Source of the DNA: Umbelopsis ramanniana AG
Lineage: Eukaryota > Mucoromycota > Umbelopsidomycetes > Umbelopsidales > Umbelopsidaceae
Assembly: GCF_025399195.1 (NCBI RefSeq)
Contig: NW_026252110.1
Span: forward strand, 1-64,000
DNA: 64,000 nucleotides
Reading direction: 5' to 3'
The notes beneath the pieces were generated by a model. The model was not told where the DNA came from, searched no databases, and saw only the letters and a list, made by a program, of their open reading frames with translations. This document shows, piece after piece, positions 34,545 to 44,306 of the stretch (positions within the stretch are counted from its first letter, which is position 1; every line of letters begins with the position of its first letter). The position numbers and the translations under genes are program-made.

Positions 34545-35110
34545 TTATACAGTGTTTCGTAAAACTAGATAGAGAGAAAACAGAAAGATGAGATTAGTTC
34601 AGTGATGTAGAGTGAAAGTTCAGACAAAACGCCGGTCGCTCACCTAGGATGACAGTGTCTCCTCGAAGGAACATTTTGCTAATGAATCTATCTTTGTTGA
34701 CAGGCTTTGCCTTCTTTCCCTTTCCACTCTTGGGCACTTCGGTCCACATTTCCTTTACGTTTTCGAGTACCATGTTGCAGTGTCGATCAAAAGCTTTGAC
34801 GCGCGCCAACAACTTGCGATTGTTGCGGCAGTTGATCAAGACTTGTGAGTTATTTTTGACAGCCTGTTGCAAGACGGATAGTGGTCCGGTGTTGAATTCT
34901 TGCTCTTCAATTTCGCGAAGCTCAGCTTCTGACATCTCAGATTTCGGTTTTGCAGCGCTAGATTGGAATTAAGAAAAAACGAAGGGAGGGTTAATTGGCT
35001 GTTCATTCAAAGTGAGATTCAACGGATTTCTGATATATGGCAATTCAATCATATAGAATATAGCATAATCAGAGTAAGGCCAGCCAATACTGTCACGCAT
35101 CGTACCTCAT
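34545..35110 (-). CDS. SMD2: Small nuclear ribonucleoprotein SmD2
   Basis: 112 aa in three exons: 35106-35110 (ATGAG), 34644-34957 and 34545-34564. SmD2 pairs with SmD1 in the heptameric Sm ring on U1, U2, U4 and U5 snRNAs. The Sm1 motif is [20 protein letters not shown] with [13 protein letters not shown], and Sm2 is [19 protein letters not shown], where the last residues VLRNTV come from the 20-nt terminal exon. Without splicing the frame would read through to an unrelated tail, so both tiny terminal exons are needed. Length is typical (110-118 aa). It is divergent from SEC72 across 167 bp. Confidence 0.95.
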
Positions 35111-35277
35111 TTTTGTGTGTGCTGTGAGAACTTGATCGAGTCGCAATTTTTTGTTGTGCGATTTTCACTGCTACTGTAAAGAGTCACGTGGTCTCATGGC
35201 CCTTCCCTCCACTCAATCCCGTTTCATTGGGCCAGCGATTCACTCCGACTTGGATCCTCCCCTCATCCTCTTTCAAC
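35111..35277. promoter_or_regulatory. 167-bp bidirectional promoter of SMD2 and SEC72
   Basis: The two ATGs point away from each other with only 167 bp between. It contains GTCACGTGG (E-box-like CACGTG) at about 35183-35191, close to the SEC72 side. Assignment is by position and motif. Confidence 0.5.
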
Positions 35278-35859
35278 ATGACGGAAATCATATATGAAAC
35301 CACGTTTGCTAGTGATTCCGACAAAATACTATGCCATGCACATTCACTAGAAGTCTGCAAAAAGTGCAACGTCGACTGGTCAGAGCACAATGTCATCGCT
35401 CAAAGCTTAAAGCCTTCTAACGGCGAACTTCCACCACCCAACGCGCCAAATCTACCAAGGAACGGTCAAGTCAATCGACTTCGCGAAGAGGGCAACAAAC
35501 ATTTCAAAACCAAAAATTACCCAGAAGCTATTCGTTTTTATTCTATGGCTTTGGAAGTATCGTCTTCACGGCCGCTGTGGGAGCCATTGGCTTTCCAGTT
35601 TGTCAGAGAAGAGCTATCACCGGTTCTCAGCAACCGTGCGGCTGCATACATCGGTATGAAGAACTATGTGGATGCTCTAGTAGATGCCGAAACTGTCACC
35701 CAACTTAAGCGAGAGTGGAGCAAAGGCTGGTTCCGAAAAGGCAAGGCTCTTAGTGGACTTGGTCGACAAGATGAGGCATTGGAGGCCTTCAACACTGGAC
35801 TTGGATTTGACCCAGAGAGCGAAGAGCTGAAGAAGGCTGTAGCCGAGCTGGATCTTTAA
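35278..35859 (+). CDS. SEC72: Sec72-like TPR subunit of the ER post-translational translocon
   Basis: 193 aa, no intron. Sec72 joins Sec62, Sec63 and Sec71 at the Sec61 channel and its TPR domain receives Hsp70 from the cytosol. The TPR block starts about residue 67 (LREEGNKHFKTKNYPEAIRF, YSMALEVSSSRPLWEPLAFQ) and continues with SNRAAAYIGMKNYVDALVDA and KGWFRKGKALSGLGRQDEAL. The length equals yeast Sec72 (193 aa). The N-terminal part has CHAHSLEVCKKCNVDWSEHN, a Cys/His pattern that could bind a metal. The start is the ATG at 35278 because the upstream part of the frame falls in the shared promoter. It could be another single-domain TPR co-chaperone, but length and domain order favour Sec72. 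Confidence 0.82.
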   Translation: MTEIIYETTFASDSDKILCHAHSLEVCKKCNVDWSEHNVIAQSLKPSNGELPPPNAPNLPRNGQVNRLREEGNKHFKTKNYPEAIRFYSMALEVSSSRPLWEPLAFQFVREELSPVLSNRAAAYIGMKNYVDALVDAETVTQLKREWSKGWFRKGKALSGLGRQDEALEAFNTGLGFDPESEELKKAVAELDL

Positions 35860-36091
35860 AATAAAAGAGGCTACTAAACCCTCTTTTGGCTGCAAACACA
35901 TCCTTTTGACTATATACACACTCTTCTTCCTTCACAATAGCTTAGAGGTACAAACACTTGTTATTTTTTAAAAAAAAAGAAAAAAACAGTATGTTATATT
36001 CAATACGTTATCTACATTGACACATGCAGACTACATCAAATGCAAATAGGAAAAAAGCACAGCAGAGAATGTTAATAGAAAAGCTGTAGGT

Positions 36092-37449
36092 TTATACTTC
36101 AATCTTGTTAGCTTGACCAGTCTTCTTTTCTTCCCAGATGACTTCGTCAACCACAGCATTCATTTGATCATCGGCTTCCAGAGGTTCGTAGTTGTGTCTG
36201 CGGCTCTTGATAAGCTTGCGAGTAGTAGCAACAAAGCCAAAGAGAAGCAAGGCGAATGAAGCGGTCATAGCAGTTTGGAAGTAAGCGTCTTGCTCGTTCC
36301 ACCATTCAGAAACAGGGTCAATGAAATTGCCAAGGCATCCTCCTTGAGTTTCATTTTCAGGGATCAAGTTAGGAAGAGCATCTAGGTTATCAATAGATTC
36401 CTCAGAGGTTGCAGGCATAGAGGCAACAGTAGGTCCGGGCATAAGGAAGCCAGTCAAAGGATCAACGTTCCACTTTTGAACATCACCGCTCTCAAAGACA
36501 TCAAGAACTTGTTGACCAGCGACGGTTTGAACGACATTTTCACCGTTAATTTCGAGAATACGTTCTTGGACATTGATGCGACGGAAAGTAATGCCTTCTT
36601 CAGTGGTCATTTGATCTTCCAAGCTGGCAGTGACCTCAACCGTGGCGAGACCAACAAAGAATGAATCTTCAACAACAGCGAGTTCCTCAGCAGAGCTGAT
36701 ACTGAGCTTGTCAGGGTTGGATCCAATTTGGGCTTCGATTTGGATAGATGAGACGCCAATATCGACAGGGTGGCCATTGCACATAAGCTAATGGGAGTTA
36801 TTCCAGGAGAAAAGAGGGGGGAGAGGAAAATCAGTATGCATATTTTGTATCAAAGCAGTATAGAACAATTTATATCGACGGGGGAGACATACCTGGCTAT
36901 CAATAACATCAAAGTTGACACGGACAGCCATGACTCTTTCAGCAAGGAAATCGCCGTTGTCATCCAAAAGGTCATCAACTCGAGTAACAGTAACAATCAA
37001 ATGTTCACTGCCTCCGAAACCGAGAGGTTCCTCTTGGATGTCCACAGACGTGGCAGATATATCTTGGAGGGGTGACGCCATTACATTTTGCAATGCTATA
37101 GTCGATATTGAGAGAATATATGTTGGTGGAAATTAAAAATAGCCCATCGGGATATCAAATTGTTGCAATAAGAAACGTGTTGGAGGAAGAACAGTAGTTG
37201 TGAGCAAAGTGTTGTCCAAGTGCGGATGTGTTTTCGATATGCGAGGGAGGATAACACAGCCATGATAATAAGGTAGACACAGATTAGTGTGAGATTGCAT
37301 GCATGCCAAGCAATTTTCAAAAGGCGAATGAGAAAGTGAGGAAAGAGGATATCGAGTTAGTAGCGAGTAACTAGTGAAGCACCAATGTTGAAAGCGAATA
37401 CATTACCAATAGCGCAAAGTAGACCGAGGGCAAGTTGCTTCCACTTCAT
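36092..37449 (-). CDS. Type I membrane protein, unrecognised
   Basis: 313 aa from three exons: 37407-37449, 36893-37095 and 36092-36787. Exon 1 supplies a signal peptide (MKWKQLALGLLCAI, then ALQNVMA after splicing at a strong GTAATG donor). The lumenal part is beta-rich (EHLIVTVTRVDDLLDDNGDF, ERVMAVRVNFDVIDSQ, CNGHPVDIGVSSIQIEAQ), contains CNGHP, and ends with a Gly-Gly-Cys segment before one transmembrane helix near residues 245-265 (AYFQTAMTASFALLLFGF). A basic stop-transfer (RKLIKSRRH) and an acidic cytosolic tail follow. I do not recognise the family. An alternative donor in exon 1 (GTGCTT) would lengthen the signal region by nine residues. Intron 1 is long (311 bp). Confidence 0.75.
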
Positions 37450-38226
37450 ATTTGTTTGGACCAGAGGAAGAAAAACGAGTATGAGGCGAATAGATAGGTG
37501 ATAGGAGTGAAATGCTTAGCGATTGGTGTGAGTGTGACTGCTGTTCGTGAGGTCATGCGCTGGCAACCGCAGATTACTTTTTCTGGCATCAGCGATTATG
37601 AACTTGGCTCCGCGGTCATAATCGAAAGCTACCAGTTAATATGTTTTATCATCATCGACCGAGTACCCAATTTCCCTCAGCTATAACTGATATACTTCAA
37701 ATAAGCTTATGCAAATGACTGAGGAGCTCGGGTCAAATTGGTCTGCGGACGGTTTTACCTGGGCCATACAGCCCGCACAAGGATTGGTGCCGACTGGAGG
37801 GGGCCAGAACTGGCTATGTCTGCAGAACAACCGATAATGTTTTTTTTGTATTCATTGTTTTAACTAATCAAAACATTTTGCTCTGCAGTCTCACTTTCAG
37901 CGCTTAATTAATATTATTTTTCCATAGCTGTCTACAAAGCCTTTTTATTTATTTGCTGCACCTTTTTAGCTGCGAATCATACCATTCGCGATCAAACATT
38001 ATCGTGACGGCAGTTACCGCGTTTGAATAACTTATACTGGAAAACCATTGTATCTCTCTTGTTGAAATAGGAGGACGTATATCAACATCCGTCAATTTCA
38101 TATTGCATTTATTGTCATACAAAGCATGGGTAGGATGGTATGTCTATGAAGGATAATTATAGTGAGTTGCATCAAGCAACTCAGTAATATGGATACAAAG
38201 TAAAGAAGCTTCACGTGATTTTGTTT
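37450..38226. other. Intergenic, no gene seen
   Basis: Between two minus-strand genes: promoter of the type I membrane protein on the left, 3' flank of the BIM1-like gene on the right. A 60-codon plus-strand frame at 37498-37686 has no recognisable feature. Confidence 0.5.
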
Positions 38227-38923
38227 TTAGAGCTGAGCAACGGCTGCCATGGCAACAGTTAAAGCAAGAACAGTTGCTGAGATGGTCAAGGAGTTACCAG
38301 CAGAGGAGGGTGCTGAGGTGGAGGAAGGTTGGCTTGATCCTGTGCTGGAGCTGGCGCTGGCACCATTAGCATTGTAACAAGCTGAAGTATTCCATGAGGT
38401 GGGGCTAGTCTTCAAGACAACATCGGTACACTAATAAGAAAAAAAATAACAAATTGAGAGTTAATGACACCAGCCACAAAAGGTTACATATGGCAAAACA
38501 GTACATTACCTGGTAGAGGATTGAGTCTCCAGCGTTATAAACAATCTGAAGAGTAGCATTAGCGCCATCGACAGCTCCAGAAACCTTGGAAAGGTCAACT
38601 TGAAGACAAGCTTGCTCGGGGAAAGAGTTGGTGCCATTAGCAACGGTGGTGTTAGAGCTAGTGAAGTCAGCAGCACTGGGGTTGCTGTTAAGTGCCAGGT
38701 GGACAGAGTACTGGTACTGAACGTGTTCAGAGTTGATTTCCAAGAATCCTCCCTTGATAGGGAATTCATTTCGAGTGGTGTTGACAGCATTGAACCCACC
38801 GCAAGGGGCAACAGGCTCGTTGTCCTCAATGAAGCCTCGAGACTGTGGGTAAGTCAACTGGTAATGAGCTTGGACCGAGGAAATAGCAGCCAAAAGGAGA
38901 ACAGTAAGACCAGACTTGAACAT
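38227..38923 (-). CDS. BIM1-like (X325 family) copper-binding surface protein, GPI-anchored
   Basis: 205 aa, two exons: 38510-38923 and 38227-38430. A signal peptide (MFKSGLTVLLLAAISSVQA) is cut to expose an N-terminal histidine (HYQLTYPQSRGF), the feature of the LPMO-like X325 family in which His1 takes part in a copper site. CGGFNAVNTTRNEFPIKGG, a QYSVHLALNSNPSAADF strand and CLQVDLSKVSG follow, and exon 2 restores CTDVVLKT. A Ser-rich linker precedes a C-terminal hydrophobic tail typical of a GPI signal. In Cryptococcus the relative Bim1 supports copper uptake with Ctr1. It is divergent from a ferric reductase and about 13 kb from a CTR transporter, so a copper/iron role is likely; lytic activity is not expected. 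Confidence 0.88.
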
Positions 38924-38980
38924 GTTATGGATTATGAGGAGGAAAACGTCGTAAGGTTGTAAGGGAGTTAGCAGGGCTAG

Positions 38981-38988
38981 CTTTTATA
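38981..38988 (-). promoter_or_regulatory. TATA box of the BIM1-like gene
   Basis: Reads TATAAAAG on the minus strand, about 58 bp before the ATG at 38923. Distance and sequence are typical of fungal TATA boxes. Confidence 0.6.
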
Positions 38989-38999
38989 ACCCAGCGACT

Positions 39000-39271
39000 T
39001 GAGCTTTTTTAGCGTTTGACTATGCTTTGATTGGCTAGAGAACGGACCCTGGTGTCATGCAAGATCACCGCTCAGTACTCTACCGCGCTTGAATGTACTA
39101 CTTTGATGCACAGTCCTTGAGCTAATTGAGCGTTTCCGCCTCCTACCATTGGCTAACCTGCGGCCAGCTCCGGGAACACATTGAATAAATTAACATAATC
39201 ACATAAAAAAAATTCAATATGCTCCGCTGAATGTGAGCTTTTTTAGCTTGCATCAGGGTTTTGATTGGCTA
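39000..39271. promoter_or_regulatory. Duplicated composite element in the BIM1-like/ferric reductase divergent promoter
   Basis: The pair TGAGCTTTTTTAGC then TTTGATTGGCTA occurs twice, at 39000-39013 plus 39026-39037, and at 39234-39247 plus 39260-39271. In both copies exactly 12 bp separate the halves, and those 12 bp differ. The second half holds an inverted CCAAT box (ATTGG). The copies are 234 bp apart in direct orientation. The ends and spacing are conserved while the middle is not, which suggests two bound factors, presumably metal-responsive. The regulator cannot be named from sequence. Confidence 0.7.
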
Positions 39272-39399
39272 TGCTGACAATTCAGTTCCTACTTTATTTC
39301 GCCCGACGCTTTGCTAGTTGGAATTCAATCTTTCCTTTTCACTTTATCCCTTGCTTTTTTTCTGCCGCCCCCTTTGCTTGCGGGCCCCTACTAGTCAAG

Positions 39400-41069
39400 A
39401 TGGATATGTCAAATATGAGCATGGACAGCACGCCAGACAACGTCAATACACCGTATGGCGCTGCTCTCTGTGGTGTATTAGCTGGTTTTATAGCTCTGTT
39501 AACACTTCGAAGAACTACACTAGCCGCTGTACGTTCATTCAACAAACGTTCGTACTATCGAAAACTTGGTAAAGAAGAACAAATTGCGAGCAAACCAAAC
39601 AACAGTATATACCACAAATTGGAGAATCTGATTATAAACAAATTCAGCTGGACACCATACCTCGGCTCGTACACACTTTTGCCGCCATTAGGAGGAATTT
39701 TCATTGCTTGCGCTTTAGTCTCCACAATTGTGCCACTATTGCTTCTCAATGTTGATCTCAAGCTCAATTCTGACAGAGCTGGCTTTATCTCCCTTGCCAT
39801 GATACCGTTTATCTTTGCAACTACTGGAAAGTCATCCGCTTTGGTGCTCCTGACTGGTATCTCACATGTCCAACTCAACTATATGCACCGATTGTTGGGA
39901 ACAGCTATTATGGCTACTACTACAGTGCATATGTCCTATATGCTCACAGCATGGTGGCCATTTCCATCATTTTATCGATCGCAAGTAGCCACTCCTAAGG
40001 TTCACTATGGCCTGGTTGCTTATTCTTCATTATGCTTTATCTTTTTCTTCTCATTATATCCCATCCGACGTTATTGCTACGGTCTCTTCGTATCTACTCA
40101 CTTCCTTTTCCTGGTGTTCATTATTGCTGCCGGTCATCATACTCCTTATGGTATGCGATATATTGCAACCGGCATTATTCTCTACATTATCAATGTCTTG
40201 GCTGGTTGGTTTGTGAACACCTATTTGACTCGAGCAAGAGTTCATATACTGGAAGGAGAATGCACCCGACTTGTCATCAACAGCGATATGAAGCATGAAG
40301 CCGGTCAACATGTCTACATCTGTATTCCAAAGATCTCACCTTTCGAGTGGCATCCCTTCACCATTACATCCGCGTCGAAAGATACTGATTGTATCGAATT
40401 ACACGCAAAGGTTGCAGGAAACTATACTCGTCATCTGAACTCTTTTCAAGATGGTGATGAGATCACCCTTTTTGTTGCTGGGCCATATGGTACTGGATCA
40501 TCAAATTTGGGATCCCACGAAACATCAGTCATCATTGCCGGCGGATCAGGAATCACCTTTGCTATCCGACATTTGAAGGAACTAGCAGATCTGTCCTTGG
40601 AGCAGTCAAACTCAACCACGCAATCCGTCACATTTGCTTGGTGTGTCCGTCAGCCAGAGCATCTTTCATGGTTTGAAGACGATATTGCAGATTGCCTGCA
40701 ATCCTTCAAAGAGAGCGGTGTTTCGGTAACAATTGGCTTGTACATTTCTCGCCCTGAACCGGATCAAACGTGTCAGTCTAAACTTGCTTACGATAATCGA
40801 GTTCAGTATCATGTCGGGCAACGAGTCATTCCAAGGCAATTGATTCGGGATGCTGCGCACAATGAATCGGCTGGCATTGGCATATATGGTAAGGATAACC
40901 AAAAGGTGCATAAACATTGATGCCTAGTTGTTTACAAAACTAATGAAAATTCTTGACAACAGTGTGTGGTCCTTCCTCAATGAACTCTTGTGCAGCCAAT
41001 GCCGTTGCTTGGTTCTCTAGCTTGAACAAGGCAAACATAGACTTCCGCCGCGAAGCTTTTGAATATTAG
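39400..41069 (+). CDS. Ferric/cupric reductase, FRE family
   Basis: 531 aa, two exons: 39400-40888 and 40963-41069. The ferric reductase transmembrane domain holds the heme histidines on two helices (HVQLNYMHRLLGTAI with TTVHMSYM, and STHFLFLVFIIAAGHH). The FAD-binding motif is HPFTITS (within FEWHPFTITSASKD), the NAD(P)H region contains VAGPYGT and AGGSGITFAI, and exon 2 provides the closing VCGPSSMN motif and a final FEY. It would reduce Fe(III) or Cu(II) at the plasma membrane before uptake. I start at the ATG at 39400 (context AAGATGG, Met-rich MDMSNMSMD). The frame is open upstream to an ATG at 39271, but that ATG lies inside a duplicated promoter element. At 531 aa it is shorter than yeast Fre1 (686 aa). 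Confidence 0.93.
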
Positions 41070-41301
41070 GCCTCATAACACATTCAGTGTTTTCTTTGTA
41101 CATAGTATACATTATAATCATTCGCCATAGAACACTCATACCGCCATTTTACTTCCTCGCTATCATTCAACGTGTAACAATAAAATACGGTCACACCGCT
41201 GATCGTGCAGGATTTCCCTCTTAACATTCATTGATGACATTAACAGTTGGCCACGCAAAGCATTGATCGTACGTTCTTAGCGCTACAGTTCAGTGCAGCA
41301 T

Positions 41302-42018
41302 TTATTTGGTTTGGTTGGAGGGAACATACTTTTTCCAAGCGTCAACAAATGGATCATTGTCAGAATCAAGCTCTGGAGTGTATTCCAAAATATCAGGAAT
41401 AAGTTCGCCGATTTTCTCACCGTACGTCTCGCGTATATAAGCAGCAACCACGTCCATGCCAGAAGAAATACCGGATGAAGTCCAGAAACGACCGTCGTGC
41501 ACCCATCTGGCTTTATGCACCCAATTCACTTGATGTCGAACGCTGGTGACTTCCTTGAACCACCACTTGTTGGTGGTGGCCCTCTTTCCGTCCAGCAAGC
41601 CAGTAGTAGCTAGAATACCAGCACCATTACAGATGGTGATGATAGTCTGTGCTTTAGATTCGGCAACGAACTTCAAGACTCTCTCGTCTTTGGCTGCATT
41701 AGGAACCCCGAATCCTCCAGGAATGACCAGTACATCCAAAGGAGGGCAAGTATCGAGCGTGTGCGTAGGACACAGTCTCTGGAAGGTGCGAGGCTGTTGC
41801 TGTTCAACATTTTCTTTAGTTTCATCAGAAGAAGAGTCAACTGGAACCATGGTGGACACCGGCTCCAAAGAGTCCAAGGCGATCAACGAAATGGTTATTG
41901 GAACAGCAGAAGATAAACCATTCAACATTTCCAGTGGGCCACACACATCCAGTAGAGCAAAGCCAGGGAAGAGGAGGACACCAAATGATTGGGGAGGGGT
42001 TGCAGTTGAGTTGCTCAT
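41302..42018 (-). CDS. DJ-1/PfpI superfamily protein (isonitrile hydratase/ThiJ-like)
   Basis: 238 aa, no intron. The class I amidotransferase-like fold is shown by GVLLFPGFALLDVCGPLEML, with the conserved Glu at the end of strand 1, then DVLVIPGGFGVP, and the nucleophile elbow TIITICNGAGILATTGLLDG, where Cys is followed by NGA instead of the more usual TGA. KRATTNKWWFKEV and FWTSSGISSGMDVVAAYI follow, as in isonitrile hydratase and ThiJ-type proteins. An insertion of about 25 polar residues (SSSDETKENVEQQQ) near residue 65 is unusual. The substrate is not decided; chaperone, glyoxalase or hydratase roles exist in the superfamily. Start is at the first ATG. Confidence 0.88.
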   Translation of the reverse strand: MSNSTATPPQSFGVLLFPGFALLDVCGPLEMLNGLSSAVPITISLIALDSLEPVSTMVPVDSSSDETKENVEQQQPRTFQRLCPTHTLDTCPPLDVLVIPGGFGVPNAAKDERVLKFVAESKAQTIITICNGAGILATTGLLDGKRATTNKWWFKEVTSVRHQVNWVHKARWVHDGRFWTSSGISSGMDVVAAYIRETYGEKIGELIPDILEYTPELDSDNDPFVDAWKKYVPSNQTK

Positions 42019-42097
42019 CGTAAAAATGAATGCGTTGTGAATGCTTTGTCTCTTCTTCCTTGGTCTTTATGTACTGAGTTGTGCCATCGTGCACTGA

Positions 42098-42289
42098 CCA
42101 ATGGCAAAATAGAGCCCATCAAGTTGGCGTTGCCACCTCCGTTATTTTTTCAATTGACTCATACCGGAGGTGTTTGGTATTTTGATAATTTGACTTGGTC
42201 ACCCTACGATACGACAAGAGGATGTTCAATGAAACTCAATTTTACTGATTCCCAATTTATGATCAATCCAGCCAATGGCAAAAAAGAGC
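42098..42289. promoter_or_regulatory. Two CCAAT-containing 18-bp repeats upstream of the DJ-1-like gene
   Basis: CCAATGGCAAAATAGAGC at 42098-42115 and CCAATGGCAAAAAAGAGC at 42272-42289 differ at one base. They lie 80 and 254 bp before the ATG at 42018, in the same orientation. Read on the gene's strand they give GCTCTTTTTTGCCATTGG, a T-tract then an inverted CCAAT, a layout that resembles the composite element of the BIM1-like/reductase promoter. Function is inferred. Confidence 0.5.
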
Positions 42290-42570
42290 TCACATAGCTT
42301 TGAGGATGGGCTATTCGGATTTGACTCATACTCGTCACCAACAACACATTGACGAACTTACCGATGACATATGCGTAGATTGATGGCATCGCATTAAAGT
42401 GTTCTAACTAACATACTATAACCAATTTGCATTATCAATCACAATGCTGTGCGCATACAACAGAAGTAACAAATTTTATTTAAAAACATCCAATTAACAT
42501 CAGGCCCTAAATCGCTGCTGCCTTTACACCATCCGATCTAGATAGTACAAGTTTCTCAGAATTACATGAT

Positions 42571-44306
42571 CTATTGTTCTTTTACAACTTCAGCTAATCG
42601 CTTCAAAGCTTCATCCATATTTTCGGGGGTAACATTGCTGAAAGATACTCGAACGTAAGGAGTGGGCTCGCCAGAAGGTACGAATGCCTAAAGCGGGAAT
42701 GAGAAAGGTTAGATAGGTTCACTTACAGATAGCTATACAGCGCTTATCATGACTCGTGTGGTGATAACTTACAACTCCTGGGACAGCCAAAACCTTCTTT
42801 TCAACAGCAGAAGACGTAATAAGCTTGTTGGAATCCGTAATACCATTCAAAAGCTTGAGCCATACAAACATGCCTGATAAAAAGAACAAAAGAACTATCA
42901 ACCAATGACCCAATCGATGTGCATGTACCGTGTAGATGTGTCCTTACCTGCTTGAGGAACAGTCCATTCAGCATATCCTTTCAATCTTCTTTCGGCGCAT
43001 TCCAAGAACACATCGCGCTTCTCACGGTAGAACTCTCCTACGCTATCAATATGCTTGAAGAACCCTTCTAGTCCCCATTGGTTAAGCAAAGTGGCTGCCA
43101 TGGCTTGTGGTACACCAGATGCCTGCAAATTGGTGACCATGGTGTGCATAATGATTCTATCCACCAGTTCCTTTGGTCCAGTCACCCAGCCCAGGCGCAA
43201 ACCAGCCGATAAAATCTTACTTAAACTGTCAAAGCGAAGCACACGACCGTCGACATCCATAGAATAGAAGGATGGTACGCGTGGATTACAGAACTGTTTG
43301 GGCAATCAAATGATCAGTCATACACACATCGTTTTCTTAATGAGTTCCATTGTGCACCAAGTTCCTTTAGCCACTCACCTGGAGGAAATAATACGGATCA
43401 TCTTCCATAATCAAAATGTCATAATCTTGACAAATCTTGTAAATAGCCTTTTTGCGCTGTAGCGATACAGTAACACCCGTAGGGTTGCTGCCAGTGGGAA
43501 TAGTATAGAGAACCTTAGGGCGGGTAGCAACATCCTCCCAGTTCTTGAGAATAGATTCCAATGATTCGGGCATAATACCTTCGGTATCCGTAGACACTGA
43601 CACCAAGTTACAAGGTTGTGTGTGAAGGAAGGATACAATGCCGGTGTATGAAGGGTTTTCGAGCATGATGTTACACCCAGGTTCAATGACCATCTCAAAC
43701 GCCTTGGCAATCAAATCTTGAGATCCAACACCGATGGATACAGAAAAGTCCTTGTGTGGTGGGTTATGTTCTGCCAATTGAAGCTCGCGCAAAAAGTCGG
43801 TAAGCTGTGGGAGACCGGGCTGTGGAAGGAAGTAAATAAAAGGAAATACTCGGTCAGCGACAGGAACATGGAAGTATAAGATCATAGCTCCTATTTACCG
43901 TAGCACTGTACTGCAAGGACGTCTCAAATAGTTGTTGGTCTATACTGAGCTGGGTTCCGTCCTTTAGAGTCAGTTGCATGCTGGCGAATGGAAAGGTCGC
44001 TTTGTTGGGAGCGCCTGCTCCGAGCGAAATCTACAAAATAGAATTGTCGAATTTAGCAAAACCCGTTAGGAATGCCTTTGTATGTTTCACTGTAATATCC
44101 ATACCATTCCCGGCATTTCCAAGTATTTCATTAGCGCACGAACTGAAAAACAGATCATGAATCAGCATCCCTGTAAATTACCAGCAAAACCCGTAAGGGT
44201 CGTGGGAATCCTTTCTCCTGACAAAAGGTATGAACTTACTGGCTGAAGGGGTTCGAGCTTGGCTTCTTGTGCTAATGAATTTTGAATAGTCCATGGTTTT
44301 TGACAT
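42571..44306 (-). CDS. Class I/II PLP aminotransferase, kynurenine/alpha-aminoadipate (ARO8-like) type
   Basis: 413 aa from seven exons: 44240-44306, 44105-44142, 43899-44030, 43379-43819, 42948-43293, 42773-42873 and 42571-42687, all phases closing. It begins MSKTMDYSKFISTRSQARTP and continues with IRALMKYLEMPGMISLGAGA, SLQYSATPGLPQLTDFLREL and IGVGSQDLIAKAFEMVIEPG. The PLP-site features are ENPSYTG, PTGSNPTGVTV, MEDDPYYFLQ (Asp and Tyr) and SLSKILSAGLRLGW with the Schiff-base Lys. The C-terminus is VPGVAFVPSGEPTPYVRVSF. Family members act on aromatic amino acids, alpha-aminoadipate or kynurenine with 2-oxoglutarate. Which one is preferred cannot be read from sequence. Length is normal. Confidence 0.92.

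Noticed and set aside
39271-39399. Upstream ATG extending the ferric reductase by 43 residues
   Set aside because: This ATG coincides with the end of the second copy of the composite promoter element, and the next ATG at 39400 has a better context; kept only as an alternative.
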